A stretch of 64,000 nt of DNA, taken from JAEUJM01 sp041918615 (lineage in GTDB: Bacteria > Actinomycetota > Acidimicrobiia > Acidimicrobiales > DATDAH01). This document shows, in pieces, positions 52,078-63,249 of the stretch (position 1 is its first letter; each line of letters starts with the position of its first letter). Under the pieces are notes generated by a model. The model made no database searches. It saw only the letters and a list, made by a program, of their open reading frames with translations, and was not told where the DNA came from. The stretch covers positions 372,001-436,000 of the forward strand of contig JAYRVH010000077.1 of the NCBI GenBank assembly GCA_041918615.1, given 5' to 3'. The position numbers were made by a program, and so were the translations under genes.

Positions 52078-53244
52078 CTGCCTCCCCACCACACCCGCCT
52101 GTCACGCCTGGTCGGCTCCGCCCTCGTCCTCCTCACCGCGCTCACCGGTCCCGTCGCGGTCGCCGAAGGGGCAGGACCCGATGCTTCGCCGCCCGACGCG
52201 GCGAGGATCTCGGCGGAGCTCGCCGACGTGGCGGTCGACAGCACCGCGTTCCGTGACCTGGACGCGGCGTTGCGGTCCGCCCGCGAGACCCGCGCCCGCA
52301 CGACGGCCGACCTCGAGGAGCTCGTCCCGGCACGGGCACAGCTCGAGCGCCGGGTGCGACGTGCCGCTGCGAGTCTCCACCGAGCGCGCAAGCGCCTGGG
52401 CTACATCGAGAACGCGATCGACGCCCTGGCCGTGGCGAGCTACACGGAGAGCGGCCAGCCGCCGATACCGCTCCTCGACCCGGACTCGGCGAACACGAAC
52501 CAGCGGCGCGAGGTCCTGGCCTCCAGCGTGAACGACGCCCAGACGGTCGACCGGGCCGCCGCCGCCGACGGCCGGGACGATGCCGTCCGCGAGCACCAGC
52601 TCAGCCGCGGCCTGCTCGAGAACGTCACGCGGAGGATCCGGGCCGCCAGACGCGACCAGCGGGACGCGGCGCTCGACGAGCTCGAGCTCGCCCCACGCGT
52701 GGAGCGGGCGCGCGTGCTCGCACCCGTGCGGGGCGTCGACTTCCCGCTCGTCGCCCTCGATGCCTACCACCGGGCCGCGGCCGCCCTTGCCGTCGAAGAC
52801 CCGGGATGTGGCGTCCGATGGTGGGCGCTGGCCGGCATCTCACGGGTCGAGGGACAGCACGGGACGTTCGGCGGGTCCCGACTCGAGGCCACCGGCCAGG
52901 TGAGTCGACCGATCATCGGCATCCCGCTCCCCGCCGTCGGCGAGACCGACGGCGGTCTCCTCGACGGCGACCCGAGCGTGGATCACGCCGTCGGGCCCAT
53001 GCAGTTCATCCCGTCGACGTGGGCCCGCCACGGACGTGACGGCAACGGAGACGAGATCGCCGACCCGCAGAACCTCTACGACGCCGCCCTCAGTGCCGCC
53101 GCCTACCTCTGCGTCTCGAGCCGCGGGCTCGACGGCGACGCCGGCCTGCGTCGGGCCTACTTCAGCTACAACCACTCGTCGTCCTACGTGGAGCAGGTGC
53201 TCGGGTACGCCCACCGCTACGAGCGCGCCGTCCCGCTCGGCTGA
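52078..53244 (+). CDS. Lytic murein transglycosylase, probable CTG start
   Basis: A 388-residue secreted cell-wall lytic enzyme if started at CTG 52078. The frame from 52078 encodes a classic signal peptide (RLSRLVGSALVLLTALTGPV) followed by a coiled-coil-rich region (about residues 60-215) and an SLT/MltB-like domain with RWWALAGISRVEGQHG (catalytic Glu), GPMQFIPSTW and NLYDAALSAAAYLC. No ATG, GTG or TTG exists between the in-frame TAA at 52057 and GTG 52228, and starting at 52228 would remove the whole signal peptide. GAAGAG lies 6 nt before the CTG. Confidence 0.75.
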   Translation: MPPHHTRLSRLVGSALVLLTALTGPVAVAEGAGPDASPPDAARISAELADVAVDSTAFRDLDAALRSARETRARTTADLEELVPARAQLERRVRRAAASLHRARKRLGYIENAIDALAVASYTESGQPPIPLLDPDSANTNQRREVLASSVNDAQTVDRAAAADGRDDAVREHQLSRGLLENVTRRIRAARRDQRDAALDELELAPRVERARVLAPVRGVDFPLVALDAYHRAAAALAVEDPGCGVRWWALAGISRVEGQHGTFGGSRLEATGQVSRPIIGIPLPAVGETDGGLLDGDPSVDHAVGPMQFIPSTWARHGRDGNGDEIADPQNLYDAALSAAAYLCVSSRGLDGDAGLRRAYFSYNHSSSYVEQVLGYAHRYERAVPLG

Positions 53245-53263
53245 CCATCCGGGCTCCGGCGCT

Positions 53264-53278
53264 GATCCGACACGGATC
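53264..53278. promoter_or_regulatory. Short palindrome GATCCG-ACA-CGGATC in the gap before the peptide transporter operon
   Basis: A 6-bp inverted repeat with a 3-nt centre lies 20 nt after the transglycosylase stop, in a 225-bp gap. It has no T-run, so an operator-like site is as likely as a weak terminator. GATACT at 53448-53453 may be a -10 box of the operon. Nothing else is visible in the gap. Confidence 0.2.
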
Positions 53279-53469
53279 GACCCCGAGAGATCGACCGACT
53301 GCGGGCGGGCGGCTCCCGGGGCCACCGACCGTCCTGGGCGATGCCGTGAGCCGCCGGCGGGCCGAACCCTGCTACCTTGCGCGCTGCCGCATGTGCCGAC
53401 CGTCACACCCGTCGAATCCGGGTTAGGGTCGTCGCAGACTCGGCTCGGATACTCATCAGGGGGAACATC

Positions 53470-55173
53470 GTGTTGAACCGCTCGGCGCACCGGCGTCGCC
53501 TTCTCGGCCTCTTCGTCACCGTTTTGCTGCTGGGCGCCGCGTGCGGCAGCAGCGGCAATGAGAGCAGCTCGTCGGGCGGCGGCGACTCGGCGACGACCAC
53601 CACGAACCCCGACGCCAACCTCGAGCCGGTGACGGGCGGCACCCTGGTCTACGCCGTGGAAGGGGACACCTCGACGCCATGGACACCGGCGAACATGGTG
53701 TGCGCCATCTCGTGCCACATCACCATCCGCAGCGTGTACGACACCCTCACCCTGGCCAACGAGGACGGCGAGGTGCAACCCAACCTCCTGGCCTCGTTCG
53801 AGCCCAACGCGGACTCGTCGGTCTGGACCCTGGTGGCCCGCGACGGGATCACCTTCCACGACGGCACGCCCTTCGACGCCGATGCCGTGATGGCCAACAT
53901 CGAGGCCGACCGTGCCAGCCCGCTCGTGGGCAAGGCCTTCGCGTACATCGACGACGTGGCGTCCGACGGTGACATGACCGTCACCGTCACCATGAAGGGC
54001 CCGTGGATCGCGTTCCCGGCCTTCCTCACCGGCCAGCTCGGCTACCAGGCATCGCCTACGTGGCTGGCCGACGTCGAGGCCGGCACCGCCGATGCCGCTG
54101 CCCCCGTCGGCACCGGGCCTTTCGTCTTCGACTCCTACGAGCCCGGCGGCACGTTCCGGGCCACGAAGAACCCCGACTACTGGCGCACCGACGCCGAAGG
54201 CCGCCAGCTCCCCTACCTCGACGCCATCGAGTACGTGGTGCAGGACCAGGACCAGACCCGGTTCAACGCGCTCACCTCGGGTGAGACCAACATCATGCAC
54301 ACCTCGAACGGCGACACCACCAACCGCCTCGAGGCCGAGGCCGAGTCGGGCAGCATCGAGGTCGACAACATCACCAACAACCTCGAGACCGGCTACGTCC
54401 TGTTGAACGTCGGCGACGAGAGCCTCCCCACCAGCGATGTGCGCGTGCGTCGGGCCCTGGCGTACGGCTTCGACTACGAGACCCGTCGACAGGCCCGGTC
54501 GGGAGGCGTGCCCGACATCGCCAACGGCCCCTTCCCCCCCGGCACGCCCGGCTACCTCGAGGACACGGGGTTCCCCACCTACGACCCGGACAAGGCCCGT
54601 GAGCTGGTCGACGACTACGAGGCCGAGAACGGCCCCATCGAGATCGCCTACAAGACGACCACCGACGAGTTCAACCTGGTGACCGCGCAGCTCTACCAGC
54701 AGTTCTGGGAAGACGTCGGCATCGACGTCACCCTCGACCAGGTCGAGCAGGGCTCGTTCATCGGCCTCGCCCTCACCGGCGACTTCGAGGCCTTCGGGTG
54801 GCGCAACCACGCCGGGTTCGACGCCGACCAGCAGAACGTCTGGTGGAACTCCGAGAACGGGAATCCGCCACCCGACTTCGGCCTCAACTTCGGCCGCATC
54901 CGCGACGACGTCATCGACGAGGGCCTGAACACCCTCCGCACGAACCCCGACGAGGCCGCCCGAGTCGCGGCCGCCGAGGACATCAACCGGCGGTTCGCCG
55001 ATCAGGTCTACAACATCTGGTTCGAGTGGCCGGTCTGGAGCATCGGCCACAGCCCGTCGGTCCACAACGTGCTCGGTGGCATCACCGAGGAAGGTGACCC
55101 CGTCCTCGACGTGCTCGGCATCGGTGGCGCCCACCAGATCAGCCAGATCTGGATCGACGACAGCGGGAACTAG
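53470..55173 (+). CDS. Peptide ABC transporter substrate-binding lipoprotein (first copy)
   Basis: A 567-residue family 5 extracellular binding protein. The N-terminus is basic and hydrophobic with a lipobox cysteine (LLGAACGSS), then a Ser/Gly linker. The mature domain shows GGTLVYAVEGDTSTPW, DGITFHDGTPFDADAV and GTGPFVFDSYEPGG, all family marks. CAISC near residue 78 is shared with the paralogue at 59297 and is unusual. GTG at 53470 is preceded by GGGGGA, and gives the signal peptide directly. It heads the transporter operon. Confidence 0.88.
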   Translation: MLNRSAHRRRLLGLFVTVLLLGAACGSSGNESSSSGGGDSATTTTNPDANLEPVTGGTLVYAVEGDTSTPWTPANMVCAISCHITIRSVYDTLTLANEDGEVQPNLLASFEPNADSSVWTLVARDGITFHDGTPFDADAVMANIEADRASPLVGKAFAYIDDVASDGDMTVTVTMKGPWIAFPAFLTGQLGYQASPTWLADVEAGTADAAAPVGTGPFVFDSYEPGGTFRATKNPDYWRTDAEGRQLPYLDAIEYVVQDQDQTRFNALTSGETNIMHTSNGDTTNRLEAEAESGSIEVDNITNNLETGYVLLNVGDESLPTSDVRVRRALAYGFDYETRRQARSGGVPDIANGPFPPGTPGYLEDTGFPTYDPDKARELVDDYEAENGPIEIAYKTTTDEFNLVTAQLYQQFWEDVGIDVTLDQVEQGSFIGLALTGDFEAFGWRNHAGFDADQQNVWWNSENGNPPPDFGLNFGRIRDDVIDEGLNTLRTNPDEAARVAAAEDINRRFADQVYNIWFEWPVWSIGHSPSVHNVLGGITEEGDPVLDVLGIGGAHQISQIWIDDSGN

Positions 55174-55210
55174 AGGAACGAGAGGCCCCGGAGAGCCGAG
55201 GAGCGGGAAC

Positions 55211-56149
55211 GTGGGCTACGTCAGAGGCAAGCTGGTGCAACTCGTCGCGGTGCTGCTCATCGTGACCTTCCTCACGTTCCTGCTCATCAACCTCCTGCCC
55301 GGCGGGCCCGAGGTGGCCATCCTCGGGCTCGGGGCCAACGAGGAGTCGATCGCCCAGGTCCGCGCCGACCTCAACCTCGACGACCCGCTGCCCGTCCGCT
55401 ACGGCCGCTGGCTGAGCGACGCGGCCCAGGGCGACCTCGGCGAGTCGTACGTCAACGGTTCGACCGTGTCGGAGCTCCTCGCCAGCCGGTTGGGCGTCAC
55501 CCTGAAGCTGATGATCTACGCCATGTTCCTGGCCCTGATCGTCGCCATCCCGTTCGGGATAGCCACCGCCTACAAGGCCGACACCACCTTCGACAAGGTC
55601 ACGGGCACGGTCGGCTTCGCGCTGCTCTCGGTGCCGAACTTCATCATGGCGGTCATCCTGGTCTACATCTTCGCGCTCACCCTCGACTGGTTCCCCGCCA
55701 CCGTGAAACAGGGCGAGGAGAACCTCTACACCCTCTTCCTGCCCGCCGTGTCCCTCGCCGTCGGCCAGATCGCGGTGTTCATGCGCCTCCTGCGCACCGA
55801 CATGATCGCCACCCTCCAGGAGGACTACATCGGCGTGGCCAAGGCCAAGGGCATGTCGACGAGGCGCATCCTGTTCCGCCATGCCTTCCGCCCGTCGAGC
55901 TTCTCACTGCTCACGGTGGCCGCCATCACCATCGGCAACCTCATCGGCGGCACGATCATCATCGAGCAGATCTTCGCCATCAACGGCATCGGCAAGCTGA
56001 TCGTGTTCTCGATCTTCCAGCGGGACTACCTGGTGGTGCAGGGCGTGGTGGTGCTGGTCGCAGCCGGTTTCGTGGTCATCAACTTCGCGGTCGACCTGCT
56101 CTACGCCGTCCTGGACCCGAGGATCCGCCATGCCCGCGCCATCGCCTGA
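55211..56149 (+). CDS. Peptide ABC transporter permease, DppB-type
   Basis: A 312-residue membrane permease with six hydrophobic segments. The N-terminal half contains LLPGGPEVAILG, the usual DppB mark; the EAA loop reads DYIGVAKAKGMSTRRILFRHAFRP, and RHAFRP is typical of DppB. GTG at 55211 is preceded by GAGGAG. It follows the binding protein by 37 nt and overlaps the DppC gene by 20 nt. Together they form the membrane channel. Confidence 0.9.
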   Translation: MGYVRGKLVQLVAVLLIVTFLTFLLINLLPGGPEVAILGLGANEESIAQVRADLNLDDPLPVRYGRWLSDAAQGDLGESYVNGSTVSELLASRLGVTLKLMIYAMFLALIVAIPFGIATAYKADTTFDKVTGTVGFALLSVPNFIMAVILVYIFALTLDWFPATVKQGEENLYTLFLPAVSLAVGQIAVFMRLLRTDMIATLQEDYIGVAKAKGMSTRRILFRHAFRPSSFSLLTVAAITIGNLIGGTIIIEQIFAINGIGKLIVFSIFQRDYLVVQGVVVLVAAGFVVINFAVDLLYAVLDPRIRHARAIA

Positions 56150-57113
56150 GTTCTCCGACGCTCCGTCGCTCTCCGAGCGACCCGGGGCCGACCTCATCAC
56201 CGAGGCCGCCGGTGAACTGCGCTTCGATGCCGTCACCGCCGACGTCACCGCCGACGAGGCGCGCGGCGAGCTCCAGGTGCGCACCCTGGGCGTCGGCTTC
56301 TGGATCGCCGTGGCGTGGTTGGGCGGGCTCGTCACGCTGGCCGCGCTCGCGCCCTGGCTGCCGTTCATCAAGGACCCGAGTGACATCGACGCACTGGCCC
56401 TGCGCGCGTCCCCGAGCGCGGCCCACTGGTTCGGGGGCGACGACCTGGGTCGCGACATCTTCTCGCGCGTGATCTGGGGCGCCCGCGTGTCGCTGTTCAT
56501 CGGCGTCGCCGCCGTCACGATCGGCTTCCTCATCGGGGGCACCATCGGGCTCACCGCCGGTTACTTCCGGGGCCGCTTCGAGAAGATCGTGATGTCGTTC
56601 ATGGACATCATGTTGGCCTTCCCCGCCCTGATCCTCGCCCTCGCCCTCGTCACGTTCCTCAGCCCTCCGGGGACCCAGGACGCGAGCCTCGGCACTGTCA
56701 CGCTGACGCTCACGATCCTCGCCATTCCCGCGCTCTCGCGGATCACGCGGGCCAGCACGCTCACGTTCTCGCAGCGCGAGTTCGTGCAGGCCTCGCGGAC
56801 GCTCGGAGCCAGGAACGGCCGCATCATCCTGCGTGAGATCCTGCCCAACGTGATCCCGCCGATGGTCTCGTTCTCGCTCATCGCCGTGGCCATCGTGATC
56901 GTGGCCGAGGGCGGACTGAGCTTCCTCGGGCTCAGCGTCTCGGCGCCGACGCCCACCTGGGGCAACATGATCAACGAGGGCCGCATCGCCCTCGAGATCG
57001 CCCCCCACATCGCGCTCATCCCGTGTGCGGTCATGTTCCTCACCCTCCTGTCGCTCAACTACGCCGGCGATCAGCTCCGGCGCCGCTTCGACGTGCAGGA
57101 GGCCCGGCTCTGA
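56130..57113 (+). CDS. Peptide ABC transporter permease, DppC-type
   Basis: A 327-residue membrane permease. A 60-residue cytoplasmic N-terminal tail precedes the first membrane segment. HWFGGDDLGRDIFSRVIWGARVSLFIG and the EAA loop EFVQASRTLGARNGRIILREILPN are classic for DppC. GLSFLGLSVSAPTPTWG follows near the C-terminus. It pairs with the DppB-type protein. The ATPase gene starts 2 nt after its stop. Confidence 0.9.
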   Translation: MPAPSPEFSDAPSLSERPGADLITEAAGELRFDAVTADVTADEARGELQVRTLGVGFWIAVAWLGGLVTLAALAPWLPFIKDPSDIDALALRASPSAAHWFGGDDLGRDIFSRVIWGARVSLFIGVAAVTIGFLIGGTIGLTAGYFRGRFEKIVMSFMDIMLAFPALILALALVTFLSPPGTQDASLGTVTLTLTILAIPALSRITRASTLTFSQREFVQASRTLGARNGRIILREILPNVIPPMVSFSLIAVAIVIVAEGGLSFLGLSVSAPTPTWGNMINEGRIALEIAPHIALIPCAVMFLTLLSLNYAGDQLRRRFDVQEARL

Positions 57114-57115
57114 CC

Positions 57116-59253
<2,138 letters not shown>

Positions 59254-59296
59254 CGACGTCATCACCTCCATGAGCCGATACAAGGAGTCCCTTTCC

Positions 59297-61000
59297 GTGC
59301 CACGCCGTCCGTCCCCTCGTCCGTTCCGGCTGCTGGCCGTGCTCCTGGCGCTGCTGCTCGTGGCCGCCGCATGTGGCAGCAGCGGCTCCTCTGGGGGCGG
59401 GGACGGCGCGTCGACCGACACGGTCGTTCCCGGCCAGTCGGACTTCGAGCCCGACAGCGCCGAGCCGCAGTATGGCGGCACGCTCACCTACGGCATCGAG
59501 GCCGACACCTCGAACCCCTGGGAGCCCCAGAAGGTGCTCTGCGCCATCAGCTGCTCGCAGATCCTACGGTCGATCTACGACCCGATCGCCGAGATCGGCC
59601 AGGACGGCTCGGTGCAGCCGGTGCTGGCCGAGACCATCGAGCACAACGACGACTACACGGTCTGGACGGTCAAGGTCCGCGAGGGCATCACGTTCCACGA
59701 CGGCAGCCCCCTGACCGCCGAGGACCTCAAGGTCAACTCCGATCGGGTGTCGACCAGCCCCACGCTCGCGCTCGCGACCAAGGACCTCGAGTCCACCGAG
59801 GTGGTCGACGAGTACACGATCCAGTACAACCTCAAGCGACCCTGGTCGGCCTTCGACTACGTGCTCACCACCCAGGTCGGTTTCGTGGCCTCCGGCGACT
59901 GGCTCGAGGCCACCGCCGCCGGGACCGCCCAGTCCGACGAGCCGGTCGGCACCGGGGCCTTCGTCTTCGAGTCCTACGAGCCCGGCGGCAGCTTCGTCGC
60001 CACCCGCAACCCCGACTACTGGCGCACCGATGCCGAGGGTCGCGAGCTCCCCTATCTCGACAAGGTCGAGTTCAAGATCTTCGAAGACGTGCAGTCGCGC
60101 ACCTCGGCCCTCACCTCGGGCCAGATCGACATCATGCACACGGCCAACGGCGACGCCATCGCCGGTCTGCGCACCCAGGCCGAGGCGGGCGAGATCAACC
60201 TCATCGAGAACTCGGCCAACGCCGAGACCAACTACCTCATGCTCAATGTCGGCAACCCCGACTCGCCGCTCGCCGATGTCCGAGTCCGCAAGGCCGTCGC
60301 CCACGCGGTCGACTACGACACGGTGAACCAGTCACGCTTCGCCGGCACCGCCAACGTGGCCAACGGCCCGTACCCGCCCGGGTCGATCGGCTACCTGGAG
60401 GACACCGGCTTCCCCACCTACGACCCCGACAAGGCCCGCGAGCTCGTCGACGAGTACGAGGCCGAGAACGGCCCCATCGAGATCGGCGTCCGAACGACCT
60501 CGGACGACTTCAACCTGCTCAGCGCGCAGCTGTTCCAGCAGTTCATGGAGGACGTCGGCATCGACGCCTCGATCGACCAACAGGAGCAGGGCGAGCTGGT
60601 GCTCTCCGCGGCCAAGGGCGAGTTCGACGTCTTCCTGTACCGCAACCTCGCCACCCAGGACCCCGACCAGAACAACGTCTTCTGGGGTTCTGACACCGCA
60701 GCCGACGTCGGCACACTCGCCATCAACTTCAGCCGGATCCGCGACGACGTGATCGACCAGAACCTCGACATCCTCCGCGAGAGCGCCGATCCGGCCGAAC
60801 GCCAGGCCGCGGCCGAGGCCATCAACCGGCGGTTCGCCAAGAAGGTCTACAACGTGTGGTTGACGTGGGGCGAGTGGGCCATCGCCAGCCAACTCGACGT
60901 CCACCAGGTCGCCACCGGCTACAACCTGCCCGACGGGGGCGAGGCGCTCGGCATCCGCACCGGCAACCACCAGGTCTCCCAGATCTGGCTGGAGCAGTAG
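59297..61000 (+). CDS. Peptide ABC transporter substrate-binding lipoprotein (second copy)
   Basis: A 567-residue paralogue of the protein at 53470, of exactly the same length. It has a signal peptide with a lipobox cysteine (LLVAAACGSS), GGTLTYGIEADTSNPW, REGITFHDGSPLTAEDL, GTGAFVFESYEPGGSF and NPDYWRTDAEGRELPYLD, the last nearly identical in both copies. CAISC is also kept. GTG 59297 is chosen because AAGGAG is 9 nt upstream; an in-frame ATG at 59270 would add nine residues but lacks a ribosome site. Confidence 0.88.
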   Translation: MPRRPSPRPFRLLAVLLALLLVAAACGSSGSSGGGDGASTDTVVPGQSDFEPDSAEPQYGGTLTYGIEADTSNPWEPQKVLCAISCSQILRSIYDPIAEIGQDGSVQPVLAETIEHNDDYTVWTVKVREGITFHDGSPLTAEDLKVNSDRVSTSPTLALATKDLESTEVVDEYTIQYNLKRPWSAFDYVLTTQVGFVASGDWLEATAAGTAQSDEPVGTGAFVFESYEPGGSFVATRNPDYWRTDAEGRELPYLDKVEFKIFEDVQSRTSALTSGQIDIMHTANGDAIAGLRTQAEAGEINLIENSANAETNYLMLNVGNPDSPLADVRVRKAVAHAVDYDTVNQSRFAGTANVANGPYPPGSIGYLEDTGFPTYDPDKARELVDEYEAENGPIEIGVRTTSDDFNLLSAQLFQQFMEDVGIDASIDQQEQGELVLSAAKGEFDVFLYRNLATQDPDQNNVFWGSDTAADVGTLAINFSRIRDDVIDQNLDILRESADPAERQAAAEAINRRFAKKVYNVWLTWGEWAIASQLDVHQVATGYNLPDGGEALGIRTGNHQVSQIWLEQ

Positions 61001-61073
61001 CGACCGCCTCCGCGCCGCACGGCGCCAGGGGCTGAGCTTCGGCCGGGCCGCCCGAAGCTGGCACTATGGCGGG

Positions 61074-61550
61074 ATGGCCAACCCCCCTGCGATGGAAATC
61101 GACCTCGACGCGATCTACCAGGTGGCGATCACCACCCCGAAGGGCGAGATCGTCATGGAGCTCGACCCGGCGCTGGCACCCACCACCGTCAACCACTTCG
61201 TCGTCAACGCCCGCAACGGGTTCTACGACGGCCTCACCTTCCACCGGGTCGTCCCCGGCTTCGTGATCCAGGGCGGCGACCCCGACGGCACCGGCTCGGG
61301 CGGGCCCGGGTACCGCTTCGCCGACGAGCCCGTGAAGGCCGAGTACACACTCGGGGCCGTGGCCATGGCCAACGCCGGCCCGCACACCAACGGGTCGCAG
61401 TTCTTCATCTGCATCGAGGACTGCCGCGACAAGCTCCAACCGCTCTACAACCTGTTCGGCTACGTGGTCGACGGCATCGAGGTCGCGCAGGCGATCGGCA
61501 CCGGCGACACCATGACGTCGGTGATCGTCACGCCGCGGGCCTCCGACTGA
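61074..61550 (+). CDS. Peptidyl-prolyl cis-trans isomerase, cyclophilin type
   Basis: A 158-residue cytosolic cyclophilin. FHRVVPGFVIQGGDPDGTGSGGPG contains the catalytic Arg, and GAVAMANAGPHTNGSQFFI is the family mark. No signal peptide is present. CACTAT lies 6 nt before the ATG and may be a leaderless -10 box. The gene is separated from the transporter operon by 73 nt and is probably transcribed on its own. Confidence 0.93.
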   Translation: MANPPAMEIDLDAIYQVAITTPKGEIVMELDPALAPTTVNHFVVNARNGFYDGLTFHRVVPGFVIQGGDPDGTGSGGPGYRFADEPVKAEYTLGAVAMANAGPHTNGSQFFICIEDCRDKLQPLYNLFGYVVDGIEVAQAIGTGDTMTSVIVTPRASD

Positions 61551-61584
61551 TCCCGGTCGTCACGGGAGCGCCGTAACCGACGTC

Positions 61585-63249
61585 GTGGAGTTCAACATCG
61601 CCGCCTTGCACGAGGCGATCGCCGGCGAGATACCAGACCGGGAGTGCATCGTGTTCCGCGACCGTCGGCTCACCTGGGCGGCGGTCACCGATCGCACGCG
61701 TCGCCTGGCCGGCGTGCTGGCGGCCGCCGGGTTGGGCCTGGTGGCCGATCCCGCGGCGGTGGAGCCTTGGGTGTCGCCCCATGACCACCTCGCCCTCTAC
61801 CTCCACAACGGCAACGAGTACCTCGAGGGAATGCTCGGCGCCTTCAAGGCGCGGATGGCCCCGTTCAACGTCAACTACCGGTACGTGGCCGAGGAGCTCG
61901 CCTACGTCCTCGGCGATGCCGGCGCCCGGGCGGTGATCTTCCACGCCTCGTTCGCCCCCGTGCTCGCCGAGGTGCTTCCCATCCTCGGCACGGCACCCTT
62001 GCTGCTCCAGGTCGACGATCGTTCGGGCGAGCCCCTTCTCGACGGCGCGGTCGACTACGAGGCTGCGCTCGCGGCCGCCGACCCGGACCTCGCTCCGGGC
62101 CTCGCCGACTCCTGGTCGCCTGACGACCGCTACGTGCTCTACACCGGGGGCACCACCGGGATGCCCAAGGGGGTCCTGTGGCGCCAAGGCGACTTCCTGC
62201 CCGCCGCGCTCGGCTTCCGGCGCCGCGACGGACGCGAGTTCTCGAGCACCGACCAGGTCGTCGATGCCGCCCGCACCGGGCGCCTGCGCGCCCTCCCGGC
62301 GGCACCCTTCATGCACGGTGCCGCCCACTGGAATGCCCTGAGCGCCTGGCTCACCGGCGGCACCGTGGTCGTGCAGGGTGAGCCGGGCCACCTCGACCCG
62401 GTCGACATCTTCGCGACCTGCGAGCGCGAGCGCGCCACGTCGCTGCTCATCGTCGGCGATGCGTTCGCCCGCCCGCTCGCCGACGAGTTGCAGACTGGGT
62501 CCTACGACCTGTCCGCGCTTCGCTTCATCCTGACGGGTGGGGCGATCCTGAGCACATCGACGAAGGCCGACCTCCTCGAGCTCGTGCCGGGCGTGACGAT
62601 CGTCGACATCCTCGGCTCGTCCGAGTCGGGGCGCCAGGGGATCACGTCCACGACGACCACTGCCTCCTCGCCGGCGGGTCGCTTCGACCCCACCCCGTCC
62701 GCGGCCATCGTGAGTGCCGACCTGACCCGTGTGCTCGCGCTCGACGACCACGAGGAAGGCTGGCTGGCCCAGGGGGGCCGTGTGCCGCTCGGTTACCTGG
62801 GAGATCCCGACAAGACCGCCGCCACCTTCCCGATCATCGAGGGTCGGCGGTACGCGGTCCCCGGCGACCGGGCGAGATACGACGAAGAAGGGCGCATCGA
62901 GCTCTACGGCCGCGAGTCCGTCACCATCAACTCGGGCGGCGAGAAGATCTTTGCGGAGGAGGTCGAGCACGCACTGAAGGCCCACCCCGACGTGTTCGAT
63001 GCCGTGGTGGTCGGCCGCCCCAGCGAGCGCTGGGGCAACGAGGTCGTCGCCCTCGTGCGCCTGCGCGACGGCGCCGAGGTCACCGACGCGGCGCTGCTCG
63101 CCGAGTGCGGCCGCCACGTGGCCCGCTACAAGCACCCCAAGGCCATTCTCCGCCTCGACCACATCGAGCGCAGCCCCAGCGGGAAGGCCGACTACCGCTG
63201 GGCGCGGGCCGTGGCCATCGATGATGCCGGGGAGGGACCACCCCGCTGA
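61585..63249 (+). CDS. Acyl-CoA synthetase (FadD-like)
   Basis: A 554-residue ANL-family ligase. The P-loop is VLYTGGTTGMPKGVLW near residue 180, then VDILGSSESGRQG, ELYGRESVTINSGGEKIFAEEVE and the C-terminal catalytic lysine in RSPSGKADYRWA. TGGTTGMPKG with Gly replacing Ser is typical of actinobacterial acyl-CoA synthetases such as FadD17/FadD19-like proteins for side-chain or fatty acid activation. The start is GTG at 61585. It overlaps the next gene by four bases (CTGA). Confidence 0.87.
   Translation: MEFNIAALHEAIAGEIPDRECIVFRDRRLTWAAVTDRTRRLAGVLAAAGLGLVADPAAVEPWVSPHDHLALYLHNGNEYLEGMLGAFKARMAPFNVNYRYVAEELAYVLGDAGARAVIFHASFAPVLAEVLPILGTAPLLLQVDDRSGEPLLDGAVDYEAALAAADPDLAPGLADSWSPDDRYVLYTGGTTGMPKGVLWRQGDFLPAALGFRRRDGREFSSTDQVVDAARTGRLRALPAAPFMHGAAHWNALSAWLTGGTVVVQGEPGHLDPVDIFATCERERATSLLIVGDAFARPLADELQTGSYDLSALRFILTGGAILSTSTKADLLELVPGVTIVDILGSSESGRQGITSTTTTASSPAGRFDPTPSAAIVSADLTRVLALDDHEEGWLAQGGRVPLGYLGDPDKTAATFPIIEGRRYAVPGDRARYDEEGRIELYGRESVTINSGGEKIFAEEVEHALKAHPDVFDAVVVGRPSERWGNEVVALVRLRDGAEVTDAALLAECGRHVARYKHPKAILRLDHIERSPSGKADYRWARAVAIDDAGEGPPR

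Noticed and set aside
53377..53469. An ATG extension upstream of the first peptide-binding lipoprotein
   Set aside because: It would place about 30 Arg-rich residues before the signal peptide; GTG 53470 has a good ribosome site and gives a normal lipoprotein leader.
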